Positions 34,246-45,708 of a stretch of DNA of 64,000 nt are shown here, one piece after another. Below the pieces are notes generated by a model. That model was not told where the DNA came from. It did not search any database and was given only the letters and a program-made list of their open reading frames with translations. The number at the start of each line of letters is the position of its first letter. The stretch's first letter is position 1. Source of the stretch: Okapia johnstoni (lineage: Eukaryota > Chordata > Mammalia > Artiodactyla > Giraffidae); the NCBI GenBank assembly GCA_024291935.2, contig CM044316.1, forward strand, positions 69,952,501 to 70,016,500. The letters are read 5' to 3'. The position numbers and the translations under genes were made by a program.

Positions 34246-35637
34246 CTCTAGAAAGGCATTTTTCCAAACTCCATTCCACCTGCATGCCACAAGATAATGA
34301 CAATTCGTGGGGCAGTGGTGGGGAGATGTGGCTTGGAAAGAGGAGGTTCCCTGTCCCCATAAATTTGGGAGATTCTGTGCCCCTAAAATGTAAATAGACT
34401 TCTTTACTACAGAGTGTTTCTAAGTATTTAATTAAAATGGGAAGCACTGCCAAAGCCAATTTTCGTAGAAATAACTTCGTAAGTTCTAAATGTTCTACCG
34501 AACGTAGTATGGGAAATGCTATTAACCTAGTATTTCATGTTAATTACTCCACAGTAGCTACTTGAAAAAAAAGAGTAGACAAAGCTGACCTTAAATTGTT
34601 TAAACACACACACAACCAAACACAAAACCTACCCATGCATTTGAACAAAAGATTGTTTCCTGATAGAATAACGTCATCTTGATGGCTAAGGCCGAGAAGA
34701 AACTAAAAATATTCTAGCCCATAGTTCCCTCATACCATCCCTAGCAGTTAAGAATGACAAAAGTCTAATGTCTCGTCAGTGTGCCAAGATGCTAATACAG
34801 CCGTTTCCCTGATAGGCACTCAGTGTGTTTGTTGAACTGAATTTATTGTTGATACTTAAGTGATTCTCCCCACCCCCGTTATAAGTGAGTAGTTACAGCA
34901 GATGCTCACATCTGATTGCTTTGTTTGTAAAACAGATTCCATCCCCTTGCATTTTTTCACTCTGAAATATTGCATTTATTTATTTCGGTGCATCGTCTTA
35001 GAAGATGTATTCAGGAGAGAGCACGAATAATGTATACTCCCTGGTTGAGTGCAAGGACATAATTTAAATAGAGGTGTTGGGCTGACATCAGAGCTTTTGA
35101 ATGAAATAGAAACCTAGAGGAAGAAGGGAGGAATTGATTATTGTTTACGTGTTATACGGAAGCTTTAAGTTCCCTTAGTTACATGAATGTAGTATGCATC
35201 CCTCCAAAGAGGACCTGAAAGGAGCTTTGCAGGAGAGGAAGTTGGGTGTGTGTTGTGCTGTAATGAAATCTGCAGTAATCTGTTACAAATGGCAGTTTAT
35301 TAGGAAATAGGCATGTGTATTTAGCATAATAAATCCCTGCCTTCTAGTAGCCCAATTACTTAATTTTCTAGGAGAAAACTTATATCTCATCTCTCCTTTG
35401 ATCCTACTTACTATAGTATTAAAGGATTAAAAGCCTTAGGACCTTTTGTCCTTCAATCATTCATTAGCTTGATGTTATACCTAATCCCCATTTCCATTTG
35501 CGGAAAAGTCAGTTAATATAATCAGCTATCATCATTTCGCAGGTTTAAAAAAAAGAAGGTAACACATCACTTGAATGTTGAAAATTTTTTCAGTGGTTTG
35601 AATGGTTTAATTTTTTATCTAATGCCACTAAAAAACT
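34246..35637. other. Repeat-free block
   Basis: About 1.4 kb with no recognisable transposon, unusually clean for this window. AT-rich, with many TTAAT and ATTA words. No gene found. Confidence 0.5.
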
Positions 35638-35967
35638 TATGAATTCATTTTCCTATCGCTTCTGTAGCAGAGTACTACAAAAATGATTTAAAACACTACA
35701 TATTTATTATCTGATGGTTCTATAGGTCAGAAGTGTGACATGAGTTTCACTGGGATAAAACGAGGGTTGTATTTCTTTCTGGAATTTCCAAGGGAGAATC
35801 TGTCTCTTACTTTTTCTAGCTTCTTGAGGCTGCCCACACTCCTTGGTTCATGGACCCTTCTTCCATCGTCAAAGATTACCAACACTGTGTCTCTCTGATC
35901 CTGCTCTTTGGCACATTTCGCTCTCAACACAGCCAAGAAGGTTTCTCCATTCATAGGGATTCATGGA

Positions 35968-36191
35968 TTGGGCTTCACACGTAGCTCAGTGGGGGAAAAA
36001 AAATTCACCTGCAATATAGGAGACACAAGAGATGTACATTCGATCCCTGATTTGGGAAGTACCCTTGGAGAAGGAAATGGCAACCCATTCCTGTATTCTT
36101 GCCTGAGAAATTCCATGGATGGAGGAGCCTGGTGGGCTATAGTCCATGGGCTTGCAAAAGAGTTGGACACAACTGAGCGACTGAGTGCGCG
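35968..36191 (+). mobile_element. Bov-tA SINE in the MaLR LTR
   Basis: Head 'gcttcacacgtagctcagtg' and B box 'cattcgatccc' are fair; a run of A sits inside the head. The body ends 'caactgagcgactgagtgcg' and runs into a CA repeat. A short ggatt at both edges may be the TSD. Confidence 0.93.
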
Positions 36192-36214
36192 CACACACAC
36201 ACACACACACACAC
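36184..36214 (+). repeat. (CA)n microsatellite at SINE tail
   Basis: 'gtgcgcgca' followed by about eleven CA units, continuous with the Bov-tA 3' end. Confidence 0.95.
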
Positions 36215-36390
36215 GGATTAGATGGAGCCCACCTAGCTAACCCAGTATCATCTATCTCCACATCTCAAGGTCCTTAATTTCATCTGCAAAATCCCTTTTG
36301 CCGTATAGGGTAACATATTCACAAATTATGGGGATTAAGATGTAGACATCTGTGGGAATTCATTTTTCTACCTAACATGCTTGTTTCCAG

Positions 36391-37544
36391 TATGATTTGA
36401 GAGAAATTCCAAAAAGTGCTCAAAAATCAGAAAAGCCTATTTCAAAGTGTTTGTTTGTTTGTTTGTTTTTTAAAAAAAAAAAGCAAACAAGCATGGAGCC
36501 CTTACTACTTCAGCTTTGAAATGAAATGAAATTAACCCGGATGTGGCATCGTTGGCTCTATTTCTTCCCCATTCATGCTGTAGAAAATCAGCTCCTGAAG
36601 GCACTGAGTAGGTTTGTCCCAGGACATGCGGTAAGTAGTAGATGTGGGTGGAGCATCTCCCCTGCCGATATCTGGCTGTGATACCCACGTCACTTCCTAG
36701 CCTGAGTGGCCTGAGTGTCTGGCTCTGCGAAGCTCAGCTGTGTCACTTCTGCCTTCCCTCAGGCACGATTCCCACATGCAGACAATTTCTGGTGTCAGCA
36801 AGCTTATGGCTATGGCTGGCTGTATGATTCACTGTTAATATTTGGTAAAAGGAATCATTTGAACCCCACCCGTGTACCCATCGCAGATAAACTGCTCTTT
36901 GAGCGAATGAAACCAGGCTTTCTAATGTGAAGGAGGCTGTGGCCAGAATTAAGTATTACTCATTTTCCATGAAAGCTATGGAAAGAAAGTATTTTTATTC
37001 ACTCCTGAGTCCTTGTTGTAAATTAAAAAGGAGGAGAAGGGGTTTATTAGGAAGAGTTGAAGAACTCCTCAACTTTTTTATTCAAGTTCTTAGAAATGTT
37101 TCTACATTTACCTTAGCTCTTTCTCCTAAATTTCAGAAAACAGATGTTTCCAATGTGACAAGTCATGGAGAAATGAGGCATTTTGTTGGGAGGCAGAGTA
37201 TGATGAGGCAGCCAACTACAAAATCCTCTTTGGAACCAGAATGATGGTATTAGATTTCTTTATCCCTGAAGGACTTTAACACTGTAATCACTACATCTGT
37301 CATTTAAATACACATGAGGTTGTGTGTTCAGTAATTATAACTCTATTGGCACGCTTTTTAAAAATTAAGGCATTTTTTTTAGTCGGTGCTTAGAAACCAC
37401 GCTCTTCTGTTCCACTGTTGGCTGATGCCAACAAAGCAAAGAAAAGCATTAAGAGGTGAGCTTTTGCCGAAGGTGCATGGCTGCTATTGTAAAAAGATGC
37501 TTGTACCTGCAGCTTTCTTTATATTTAGCGTGAGATCCACATGC
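36391..37544. other. Mostly unassigned
   Basis: Contains a (TTTG)n run and T/A run at 36449-36484. An exon-like segment at 36763-36844 is discussed under findings. No named transposon. Confidence 0.4.
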
Positions 37545-38085
37545 CCTGGCTGATTTGGCCACTGTTTCCCTTGATCACTATTCTGTGGTCATGTTGGGCT
37601 TCTGTTTCTGGAAAGGGTCAGGTGCTCCCTTCTCTAGATCTTTGCACCTGCTGTTCCTTTCTTCCACCCCAGTGCTCTTCCTTCCAGGCCTTTCCTCCGT
37701 ACATGTGTTCTCAGCACTGCCACCAGAGGGCGCTAGATGCAGCCTGATCTGTAACTGCTCTGCTCCCAGCCTTCCAAGGGCCTCTAATTTCACAGGGGTC
37801 TTGACAGTGACCTCAAAAGCCCTCCACACTTCGTCCTCAGTTACTTCTTTGACACTTTCCTCAGCTCACCCCTCCTCATTGTCACATTCAGATTTCTCCA
37901 CGTCCCTCAAATGTGCTACATGTTCTCCCACCTCTAGACCTCTACCTTCGCTGTCTCTGACTCAGTGGTCATCCCCTAGATGTATGCAAGACGTCTCCCC
38001 ACTTCACTCATTACCGCTGTACTTTCTAGAACAAGCATTTAGTAGGTGCTCAGTAAATGTCTCAGAATGCAGGAATGAACAAAAG
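37545..38085 (+). mobile_element. L2 LINE fragments
   Basis: Two or more sense L2 pieces. 37600-37700 has 'tctttgcacctgctgttcct' (the usual 'gcctttgcacttgctgttcc'). 37730-37980 resembles a more 5' L2 region. 38030-38085 has the 3' end 'gtaggtgctcagtaaatgtc'. The order suggests separate copies. The 186-codon frame at 37555-38115 lies inside this repeat. Confidence 0.65.
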
Positions 38086-38119
38086 CAAGTGTTACTTGTT
38101 CACGGAGCCTCCTGACACT

Positions 38120-38335
38120 CCTATTTATAGTCGTCCCCGTATGCTGCCATGCATCACCCTCTTTATTTCTTTTATAGAACTTGCCTGCATATTTTCTAGT
38201 TTCTATTGGCTCTACTAAGAAGTTAGCTCCTAGGAGCAGGGACCATGACTAACTGCATCGTGACTGTGTCCCTAGCACTTAACTACAAAACTGCCGCATA
38301 GTTGGGGCTCAATAAATATTTGATGAATGTGTAAA
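38120..38335 (+). mobile_element. L2 LINE 3' end
   Basis: 'gttagctcctaggagcaggg', 'accatgactaactgc', terminal 'gctcaataaatatttgatga', a textbook L2 3' end. Confidence 0.88.
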
Positions 38336-38764
38336 TCGGAAAGAAAACAAGCCCTCATTGATGAAAATCAGATCTATACCCCACAACGCAGGAACTTGAA
38401 TATAATGTAAAAGGTGGTGTCCAAACAGGTTGTAAATTTCAGTGTTCACACTCGCTGAGGTGTAAATACACAGATTCTACTGCCTTTTCGGCTCTGTGCC
38501 ATTGATCAGAAGTGAGTTTCCTGAGTACTTCATAATTTAGCCAGGATAACTGTTGCAGTGAAACCAGAGATTGGTTCCTTTGTTTTTGTCCATGCTTGTT
38601 TTACACATTTTACTGCATCTTGTATCAGGGAATGTTGTACAAATAACCCTTTTTATATAGTATACCTGTTAGGCTCCGGTGTTACTTGCCTTCCTCTCCA
38701 GCAGCCCCCCTTGTCAGTAGCTTTGGAAAAGACCTTATAAGCGCAAAATACTATTATACTTTTT
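38336..38764. other. Unassigned
   Basis: No repeat or gene recognised. Confidence 0.4.
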
Positions 38765-38870
38765 CCTTTTACTTGCTGTGTGACTTGGGGCAAATTTCTT
38801 AACCTCTCTGAATCTCTTCATGTATAAAATGATATTTTTAAAAGATCTACTTTGTAAGGTTCACATTTAT
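38765..38870 (+). mobile_element. MIR fragment
   Basis: 'ttgctgtgtgacttggggca', 'cttaacctctctgaatctct', 'tcatgtataaaatga'. Confidence 0.85.
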
Positions 38871-39330
38871 TTAGCATTTTACTGAGTACCTACTATGGTC
38901 CAGGCATCACTTAGGTGCTAGGGAAAGAGTGATACGCTAGACAAATAAGATGCCTGTCTTCCTGTAGCTTTCAGTCTTTTGGCATTGGGGGCAGGGATGG
39001 TGATAGTCAAGTAGGAAGAAGATAAATAATTTAGTAAGGCATTTTCATTGAGTGATGTTTAAAACAAATAAACCCAGGGTGATGGAATAGAGAGAGGAGG
39101 TAGATGTGGGGGAAAGAAAGACACTACTTAAGGTAGAGCTTTCAGGGAAGACTTTTCTTTGGGCTGAGGTTCAAATGCTGAGAAGAACCAAGCACAAAGG
39201 TTCAATGAAATAATGTTCCATGTGGGAATAAGAGTATTTTCAAAGTGCCTGCTGTGGCTGGAAGCTAGATGAATCAGGGACCAGAAAGATGACTCTTGTG
39301 GCTGAAGCAGAAGTGAGCGTGGCACTAAAT
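38871..39330 (-). mobile_element. L2 LINE
   Basis: Antisense L2: 'tgagtacctactatggtcca', 'ttaggtgctagggaaagagt', later 'cagggaagacttttctttgg'. Runs inward about 450 bp. Confidence 0.75.
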
Positions 39331-39638
39331 CTCTGAGCTCCAAGATGTTAGCAAAGGTGGCTCATATTGGGAGCACCATGGCAAAGTGTTCCTGGGAGAA
39401 TCATCTTACCCCTGCTTCTGGCACCTAGTAATTGTCCAATAAATTTAAATTTTCTCTTTCTCTTTCAGATTTAACTTCTCCAAGTAGAAAGACTATGTTT
39501 GTTCTCCAGTAAAATAAAGGGCATAAACAAGGGCGTATTCTAGTAATTTGGTGTGTTTGTGCTACACTGCATTTATTATCCATCATGATTTTAATTATAG
39601 GCACAGAAAATTGATCCTTATTAAAATATGTTAACTTT

Positions 39639-39927
39639 TTAAAAAATATTTCATTTCTTTACTTTTGTCTCTACTGGGTCTTCCTTGCTGCATACGAGCT
39701 TTCTCTAGTTCTGGGGAGCAGAAGCTACTCTCTAGTTGAGGTGCTGAGACTTCTCATTGTGGTGGCTTCTCTTGTAGAGCATGGGCTCAGAGAGTGTGGG
39801 CTCAACAATAATGGTGCATGAGCTCAGTTGCCCAGCAGCATGTGAAATCGTCCCAGACCAGGGATCCAGTCCGTGTCCCCTGCGTTAGCAGGTAGATACT
39901 TAACCACTGAACCACCAGGGGAGTCCC
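39639..39927 (-). mobile_element. CHR-type tRNA-Glu SINE
   Basis: Antisense: 'ctactgggtcttccttgctg', 'attgtggtggcttctcttgt', head 'ccactgaaccaccaggggag'. TSD aaaatatgttaacttt (39623-39638) against aaaatttgttaacttt (39928-39943), 15 of 16 identical. Confidence 0.92.
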
Positions 39928-39943
39928 AAAATTTGTTAACTTT

Positions 39944-40569
39944 CTAATCCAATATGTGCTCAAGCATTTTCCCCTAACTTAAGACAATAGTGTCACCCAT
40001 GATATGGTGCAAAATAAATCATGCTATTAAAAAAAAAATTTGATTTGGATATCTTCAAGAAAAATAAGTAATGAGAAAATTCCTGGTATATGTATTTCCT
40101 GATAGCCTATGTGAACCAAAAAAGTATCTGAAGGTCTTTGGAAATCTTTAAATACAAAGTGTTTTCATTAATTGGCATATTTGTTTGTTCTCCCAACAAA
40201 TACTTAACGCTGGTGACTATATTATGCTGCATTCTAGATGCTTATTAATTAGGCCTAAGTTGTGTGGATTTTACAGGCTAAATACCTCTAATGTACATTT
40301 AATTGTTTTATCCCAACAAATACACTATCAGACTCTACCCTCCCTGCCTGTATTTCTGCAGCAGCTTTCTAATGAGTTCTTCTCAAATGCAAATATGCCC
40401 CTTTGCTCCCTGCTTTCACATCTTTGCTTGGCTTCTCGGTGCCCTGAGTGGTTCAGGGGTGTCTTTAGTTTTTTGCCCCTTATTATGTTTCTAAGTGTAT
40501 CTCCTGCCGCCTCCTACCGTCACCCTGAAATTCTTTCCTTTCCTTCAGAGAATCCTTGCTCTCTTTTAA
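39944..40569. other. Unassigned
   Basis: A 151-codon plus frame spans 40185-40640 but holds no motif and enters the L2. No gene is called. Confidence 0.4.
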
Positions 40570-40627
40570 TCATGCTGTCACATTTTAAAACGCCCTTCCT
40601 CCACCTAAATTCTTCTCCTCTGCTTTT

Positions 40628-40754
40628 TGTTGTTGGTTAGTCGCCAAGTTGCATTCAACTCTTTGCAACCCCATGGACTGCAGCATGCCTGGCTTCTGTG
40701 TCCCTCACCATCTCCAAGAGTTTGCCCAAGTTCATGTCCACTGAATCAGTGATG
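40628..40754 (-). mobile_element. BovB LINE 3' tail with TSD
   Basis: 127 bp of antisense BovB end ('aactctttgcaaccccatgg', 'tgcccaagttcatgtccact'). Flanked by a perfect 11-bp cctctgctttt at 40617-40627 and 40755-40765. Extreme 5' truncation of an autonomous LINE. Confidence 0.93.
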
Positions 40755-40882
40755 CCTCTGCTTTTACTAAACTAATTTCTACTCATCCTCTAAGTCCCAG
40801 CTTAAGTCATCCCCCAAGGACTGCATTTCATGCCCTTCCTGTTTCTGTGTCTAGTTAGGTGTCCTCTCAGGACCTGGGTGCT

Positions 40883-41088
40883 CAGTATGTGTGCTCAGTC
40901 ATGTCCGACTCCTGTGACCCTGTGGACTGTAGCCCACCAGGCTCCTTCATTGATGGGATTTCCCAGGCAAGAACACTGGAACCAGTTGCCGTTTCCCCCT
41001 GCAGGGCATCTTCCTGACCCGGGGATTGAACGTGCATGTTCTGCATTGGCAAGAGGATTCTTTTACCACCGAGCCCCCTGGGAAGCCA
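40883..41088 (-). mobile_element. Bov-tA SINE
   Basis: Antisense full copy from 'gctcagtcatgtccgactcc' to 'gagccccctgggaagcc', moderately diverged. Confidence 0.93.
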
Positions 41089-41260
41089 GTCTCAGAATCA
41101 CTGTGGTTGGGTGTCATTGCTGCCTGTCTAGCCCCAATACTGGACCCTTAGCTGATGGCTGCAGGCATTAGGACTAAGAGGTTCTTATTTAAATCCCCAG
41201 TGCTGGGCATACCACATGGCGTAGAGAAAGTACCCAGGAAGCATTTCTTGAATTTAAAAG

Positions 41261-41480
41261 TGAAGTAAAGTGAAAGTCGCTCAGTCGCGTCCGACTTTTT
41301 GTGACCCCATGGAGGTAGTAATAGTAGCCCTCCAGGCTGCTCTGTCCATGGAATTCTCCAGGCAGGAATATTAGAGTGGGTTGCCGTTTCCTTCTCCAGG
41401 GAATCTTCCCCACCCAGAGATTGAACCCAGGTCTCCCACATTGCAAGCAAATTCTTTACCATCTGAGCCACCAGGGAAGC
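41261..41480 (-). mobile_element. Bov-tA SINE with TSD
   Basis: Antisense full copy. It has an internal duplication/insert 'ggtagtaatagtagcc' in the body. Flanks cttgaatttaaaag (41247-41260) and ctggaattaaaaag (41481-41494) agree in 12 of 14 positions. Confidence 0.93.
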
Positions 41481-41564
41481 CTGGAATTAAAAAGGCGCCT
41501 TTAAATCAAATGCCTCTGAAAATAGTAATATTAATAGATAAACTCTTTACTACTTGAAGTCTAG

Positions 41565-41784
41565 GAACTTCCCTGTAGCTCATACAGTAAAGAATCTGCT
41601 TGCAATGCAGGAGACCTGGGTTCAGTCTCTGGATCGGGAAGATCCCCTGGAGGAGGGCATGGGAACCCACTCCAGTATTCTTGCCTAGAGAATCCCATGG
41701 ACAGAGGAGTCTGGCAAGCTACATACAGTCCATGGGCTTGCAAAGAGTTGGACACAGCTGAGCTACTAAGCACACAGCACACAG
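41565..41784 (+). mobile_element. Bov-tA SINE with perfect 30-bp TSD
   Basis: Sense copy, head 'gaacttccctgtagctcata', body with a small 'acatac' insertion near the end and an 'agcacacagcacacag' tail. The 30 bases at 41535-41564 recur without a mismatch at 41785-41814. That is longer than usual for this mechanism and, being intact, suggests a recent event. Confidence 0.95.
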
Positions 41785-41814
41785 TAGATAAACTCTTTAC
41801 TACTTGAAGTCTAG

Positions 41815-42361
41815 TTTCATGATCTACAGTCTAAAAATCCAATTTGATCATATCAGTATTCATAAATAATAGCAGAACTTCTTATTTTCTTTCTTTCTTT
41901 TTTTTTCTTCCTTTGTAAAATAGAACCATTGCAAACTCAGGCAATATATGTCAGGAGCCTGCCTTTCATTCCAAGGGCTTGGTAATAACTGTGGATGCCT
42001 CTAATGGTCCTAAACTCCCCTAGCTTTCAATTTTGTCCTGTGGAATTGATTGCTTTGAATTTCTATTGTTAGTAATTAATTGAAAGGATAAGTCTTCATG
42101 AGAGGTTAATAAATATGTTTTATTGAAGAAAATCCCAGCAGTGCAAATGCAAAACTTGTGTGTTTTAAATTTTAAATGGTTACTGAAATGAAGCCTCCGA
42201 GTCTACCCAAAGTAAAGCTTGCTGAATCAGTAATGACTCCATTAATTTCTGACATGGTTTTTTGCAGATCTTGTTAGGGCTCCCACCGGCGTCTATTGAG
42301 TCCCAGCTAAATCAAAGATTACTTCATAGATCTGCAGTTTATCTACGGATGGACAGGGCAG
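41815..42361. other. Unassigned with pyrimidine tract
   Basis: A (TTTC)n/T tract at 41885-41912. Otherwise no repeat or gene recognised. Confidence 0.4.
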
Positions 42362-42921
42362 AGACTCTCAACTCGTTTTATTTAAGTTTTAGGTGCACAG
42401 CATGATGATTTGTTGCCTGTGTACACTACAAGTGAACACCACCACAAGTCTAGCGATTGTCTATCAGCAAAATTGACCACCCCTTCACTCATTTCACATA
42501 TACCCCAGCTCCCTTCCCCTCTGGTAACTACTAGTTTGCTCTGTGTATTGGTCTGTTTATTTTTATTTGGTTTGTTCATTTGTTTAGGTTTTTTTTTTTC
42601 AGATTCCACATACAAGTGAAGCCATATAATAATTATATTTTTGTGTTTCTGACTTATTTCATTTAGCCTAATAACCTCAAGGTCCATCCTTGTTGTCACG
42701 AATGACAGAGTTTCATTTTTCATGGCTGAGTAGTATTCCACTGAGTATATATTCCACATCTTCTTTATACATTCATCCATTGATGGACATTTAAGTTGTT
42801 TCCATATCTTGTCTATTGTAAATATTGGTGCAATGAACATAAGCGTTCATATATCTTTTCTAATTAGTGTTTTCATGTTCTTTGGATATATGCCAGGCGG
42901 TGGAATAGCTGTGTCATATGG

Positions 42922-43131
42922 TGGAGCTAATGGTAAAGAACCCACCTGCCTAAGCAGGAAGCATGAGACATGGGTTCTATCCCTGGATTCGGAAGATTGG
43001 CTGGAGAATGGCATGGCAACCCTATCTAGTATTCTTTCCTAGAGAACCCCTTGGATGGAGGAGCCTGGTGGGCTACAGTCCATAGAGTCACACAGGGTTG
43101 AACATGACTGAAGTGACTTATCACGCATGCG
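42922..43131 (+). mobile_element. Bov-tA SINE inside L1
   Basis: Head begins late ('agctaatggtaaagaaccca'). Body and end 'ctgaagtgacttatcac' are clear. L1 ORF2 sequence resumes with 'tggtagttctgttc'. TSD is only a few bases (tggt). Confidence 0.93.
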
Positions 43132-45582
43132 TGGTAGTTCTGTTCTTCATTTTTTGAAGAAGCTCCATATTGTTGTCCATAGTGACTGCACCAGTTTATA
43201 TTCCCACGACAGCGTATGAGGGTTCCCTGTATCCACATCCTCTTCAACATTTGTTATTCCTTGTCTTTTGTACACTAGCCATTCTAACAAGTAAGTGTAA
43301 AGTGATACCACATTACGGTTTTGGTTTGCATTTCCTTGATATTTAGTGACACTGCTCATCTCATGTCCCTGTTGGACGTGTTTATATTGTCTTGGGAAAA
43401 ATGATACTCTGCCCATCAAGTTGTTTCTTTTTTGTTGTTCTTTTGTGAGTTCTTTATATATTTTAGATATCAACCCCTTATTGGAGATAAGATTTGAAAA
43501 TATCTTCTCTCCTTAAGTAGGCTGCCTTTTTGTTTTGATGATGGTTTCCTTCACTGTGCAAAAACTTTTTAGTTTGATGTAATCCCATTTGTTTATTTTT
43601 GCTTTTGTTTCCCTTGCGTTTAGAGTCAGATCCACAAAACCACTGCTAAAACTGAAACCAGTGAGATTTCTACCTGTGTTTTGTTTCAGGAATTTTATGA
43701 TTTCGGGTCTCAGAGTCAAGTCTTATCCATTTTTGAGTTACTTTTTATATGACACACGGTAGTGGTCTAGTTTCATTCTTTTGCACGTTGCTGATCAGTT
43801 TTTCCAGCACCATTTATTGAAGAGATTATCCTTTGTCTGTGGTATATTCTTTGTACCCTAGTCATGCATTGTTTATAAATGAGTGGATTCATTTCTGGGC
43901 TCAGTTCTGTTCCTTTGACCAGTGTGTCTGTCTCTGTGCCAATACTCGACTGTTTCAGTTCGTATAGATTTATAGTATACTTTGCAATCAGGGAGCGTGA
44001 TACCTCCAGTTTTGTTCTTTCTCAAGATTGTTACGGCTATTCAGGGCGTTCTGTGGTTCCATGCCAATTTTAGAATAATTTGTTCTAGTTCTGTGAATAT
44101 GCCATTGAAATGTTGACAGGTATTGCTTTGAGTCTGTAGATTGCTTTAGGTAGTCTGGATATTTTAACAATATTAATTATTCCAATCCATGAGCATGGAA
44201 CATTTTTCCTATGTGTGTCTTCTCTAATTTCTTTCATCATTTATAATTCATCTTTATAATTTTCAGTGTATAGTTTTCACCTCTTTCGTGAAATTTATTC
44301 CTAGATATTTTATTCTTTTTGATGCAATTGTAAATGAAATTGTTTTCTTAATTTCTATTTCTGATAGTTTGCTGTTAGTGTATAGAAGCACCAAGTATTT
44401 CTATATCTTTATTTTTGTATTCTGTGACCTTACAGAATTTTTTTTATCAGTTATAGCAATTTTTGAGTGAAGCCTTTTGGATTTTCTATATATAGTATCA
44501 TGTCCTCTGCAAACAGTGACAATTTTACCTCTCCCTTTCCAATCTGGATGCCTTTTCTTTCTTTTTCTTGCCTAATTTCTGTGGCTAGGATTTCAAATAC
44601 TCTTGAATAAAAGTGACAGAGGAGGCATATTTGACTTGTTACTGATCTTAAAGGAAAAACTTTCAGCTTTCACAATTGAGTAGATATTAACTGTGGGTTT
44701 TTCATATATGGCCTTTATTGTGTTGATGTATGTGCCTTCTATACCCACTTTCTTGAGAGTTTTATCATAAGTGCATTTGAATTTTGTCAAATGCTTTTTA
44801 TATTTTTTATCCTTAATTTTGTTATTGTGATATATTACACTGATTTGCACTCATTGAATCATCCTTGCATCCTGGTATATTCAGGATGTATGATCACATT
44901 AATATGTTGTTAAATTCAGTTTGTTAATAGTTTGTTGAGGAATTTTGCATCTATATTCATCAAGGATACTGGCCTCTTTTTCTTTTATTTTGTGGTGTCC
45001 TTTTCTGGTTTTGTTATCAGGGAGGGTAACGCTAGTTACACAAAATTTGTATCAAAGATTTCCCTTCTCTTCAAATTTCTGGAAATGCTTGAAAATGATA
45101 AAGCATTAAATCTTTGAATATTTGGTAGAATTCTCTACTGAAGCTATCTGGTCTTGGACTTTGCTTGTTGGGAAAATTTTTATTACTGACCCAATCTCCT
45201 TTGTAATAACCCTTCTATTTAGATTTTTAATTTCTTTAGGTTTCTTAGAAGATGAATTAGCCATAGGAATTTATATGTTTCTTCTAGGTTGTCCAGTTCT
45301 TTTGGTTTGTACTAATAGTTTCTCAGAATCCTCTGTACTTCTGTTTTATCAGTTGTAACTTCTCTTTTATTTCAGATTTAATTTGTATCCTCTCTTTGTT
45401 CTTGGTTAGTCTAGCTAAAGATTTGTCAAGTTTATCTTTTAAAGGAACCAGTTCTTAGTTTCATTGAACTTTTCTATTGTCTTTTAGACTGTTTGACTTT
45501 TTCTGCAGTGGTTTTTGTATTTCTTTTCTCTGCTAATTTAGGGATTCATTTATTCTTTTTCTAATAAGTGTCAAGTAGATTT

Positions 45583-45708
45583 GGGGTATAGGAAATGGCA
45601 ACCCATTCCAATATTTTTGCCTGGAAAATTCCAAAGACAGAGAAGCCTGGCAGGCAGGGTCACAAAGAGTAAGACACAGCTGACCTGAGCAACTGAGCAT
45701 ATACGCAC
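45583..45708 (+). mobile_element. Bov-A body fragment inside L1
   Basis: 'aggaaatggcaacccattcc' to 'gagcaactgagcatatacgc'; head absent. A six-base agattt lies at both sides (45577-45582, 45709-45714). Confidence 0.88.

Larger units (their letters stand above)
35638..36390 (-). mobile_element. MaLR (MLT1-like) LTR, interrupted
   Basis: A solo LTR of the ERVL-MaLR class, antisense. The left part (35638-35967) starts 'cattttcctatcgcttctgt'. The right part (36217-36390) has 'ggattagatggagcccacct', 'caaaatcccttttgccgtat' and 'acatattcacaaattatggg'. A Bov-tA splits it. No internal retroviral coding sequence is present. Confidence 0.8.
40570..41246 (+). mobile_element. L2 LINE, broken by ruminant insertions
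   Basis: Sense L2 pieces at about 40570-40627, 40766-40880 ('tactcatcctctaagtccca') and 41092-41246 ('atccccagtgctgggcatac'), read in the right order across a BovB and a Bov-tA. Confidence 0.6.

Noticed and set aside
37555..38115. 186-codon plus-strand ORF
   Set aside because: It lies within L2 fragments that are pyrimidine-rich and stop-poor. No domain and no gene structure.
40185..40640. 151-codon plus-strand ORF
   Set aside because: Runs into an L2 fragment. No motif, and composition is like the noncoding flanks.
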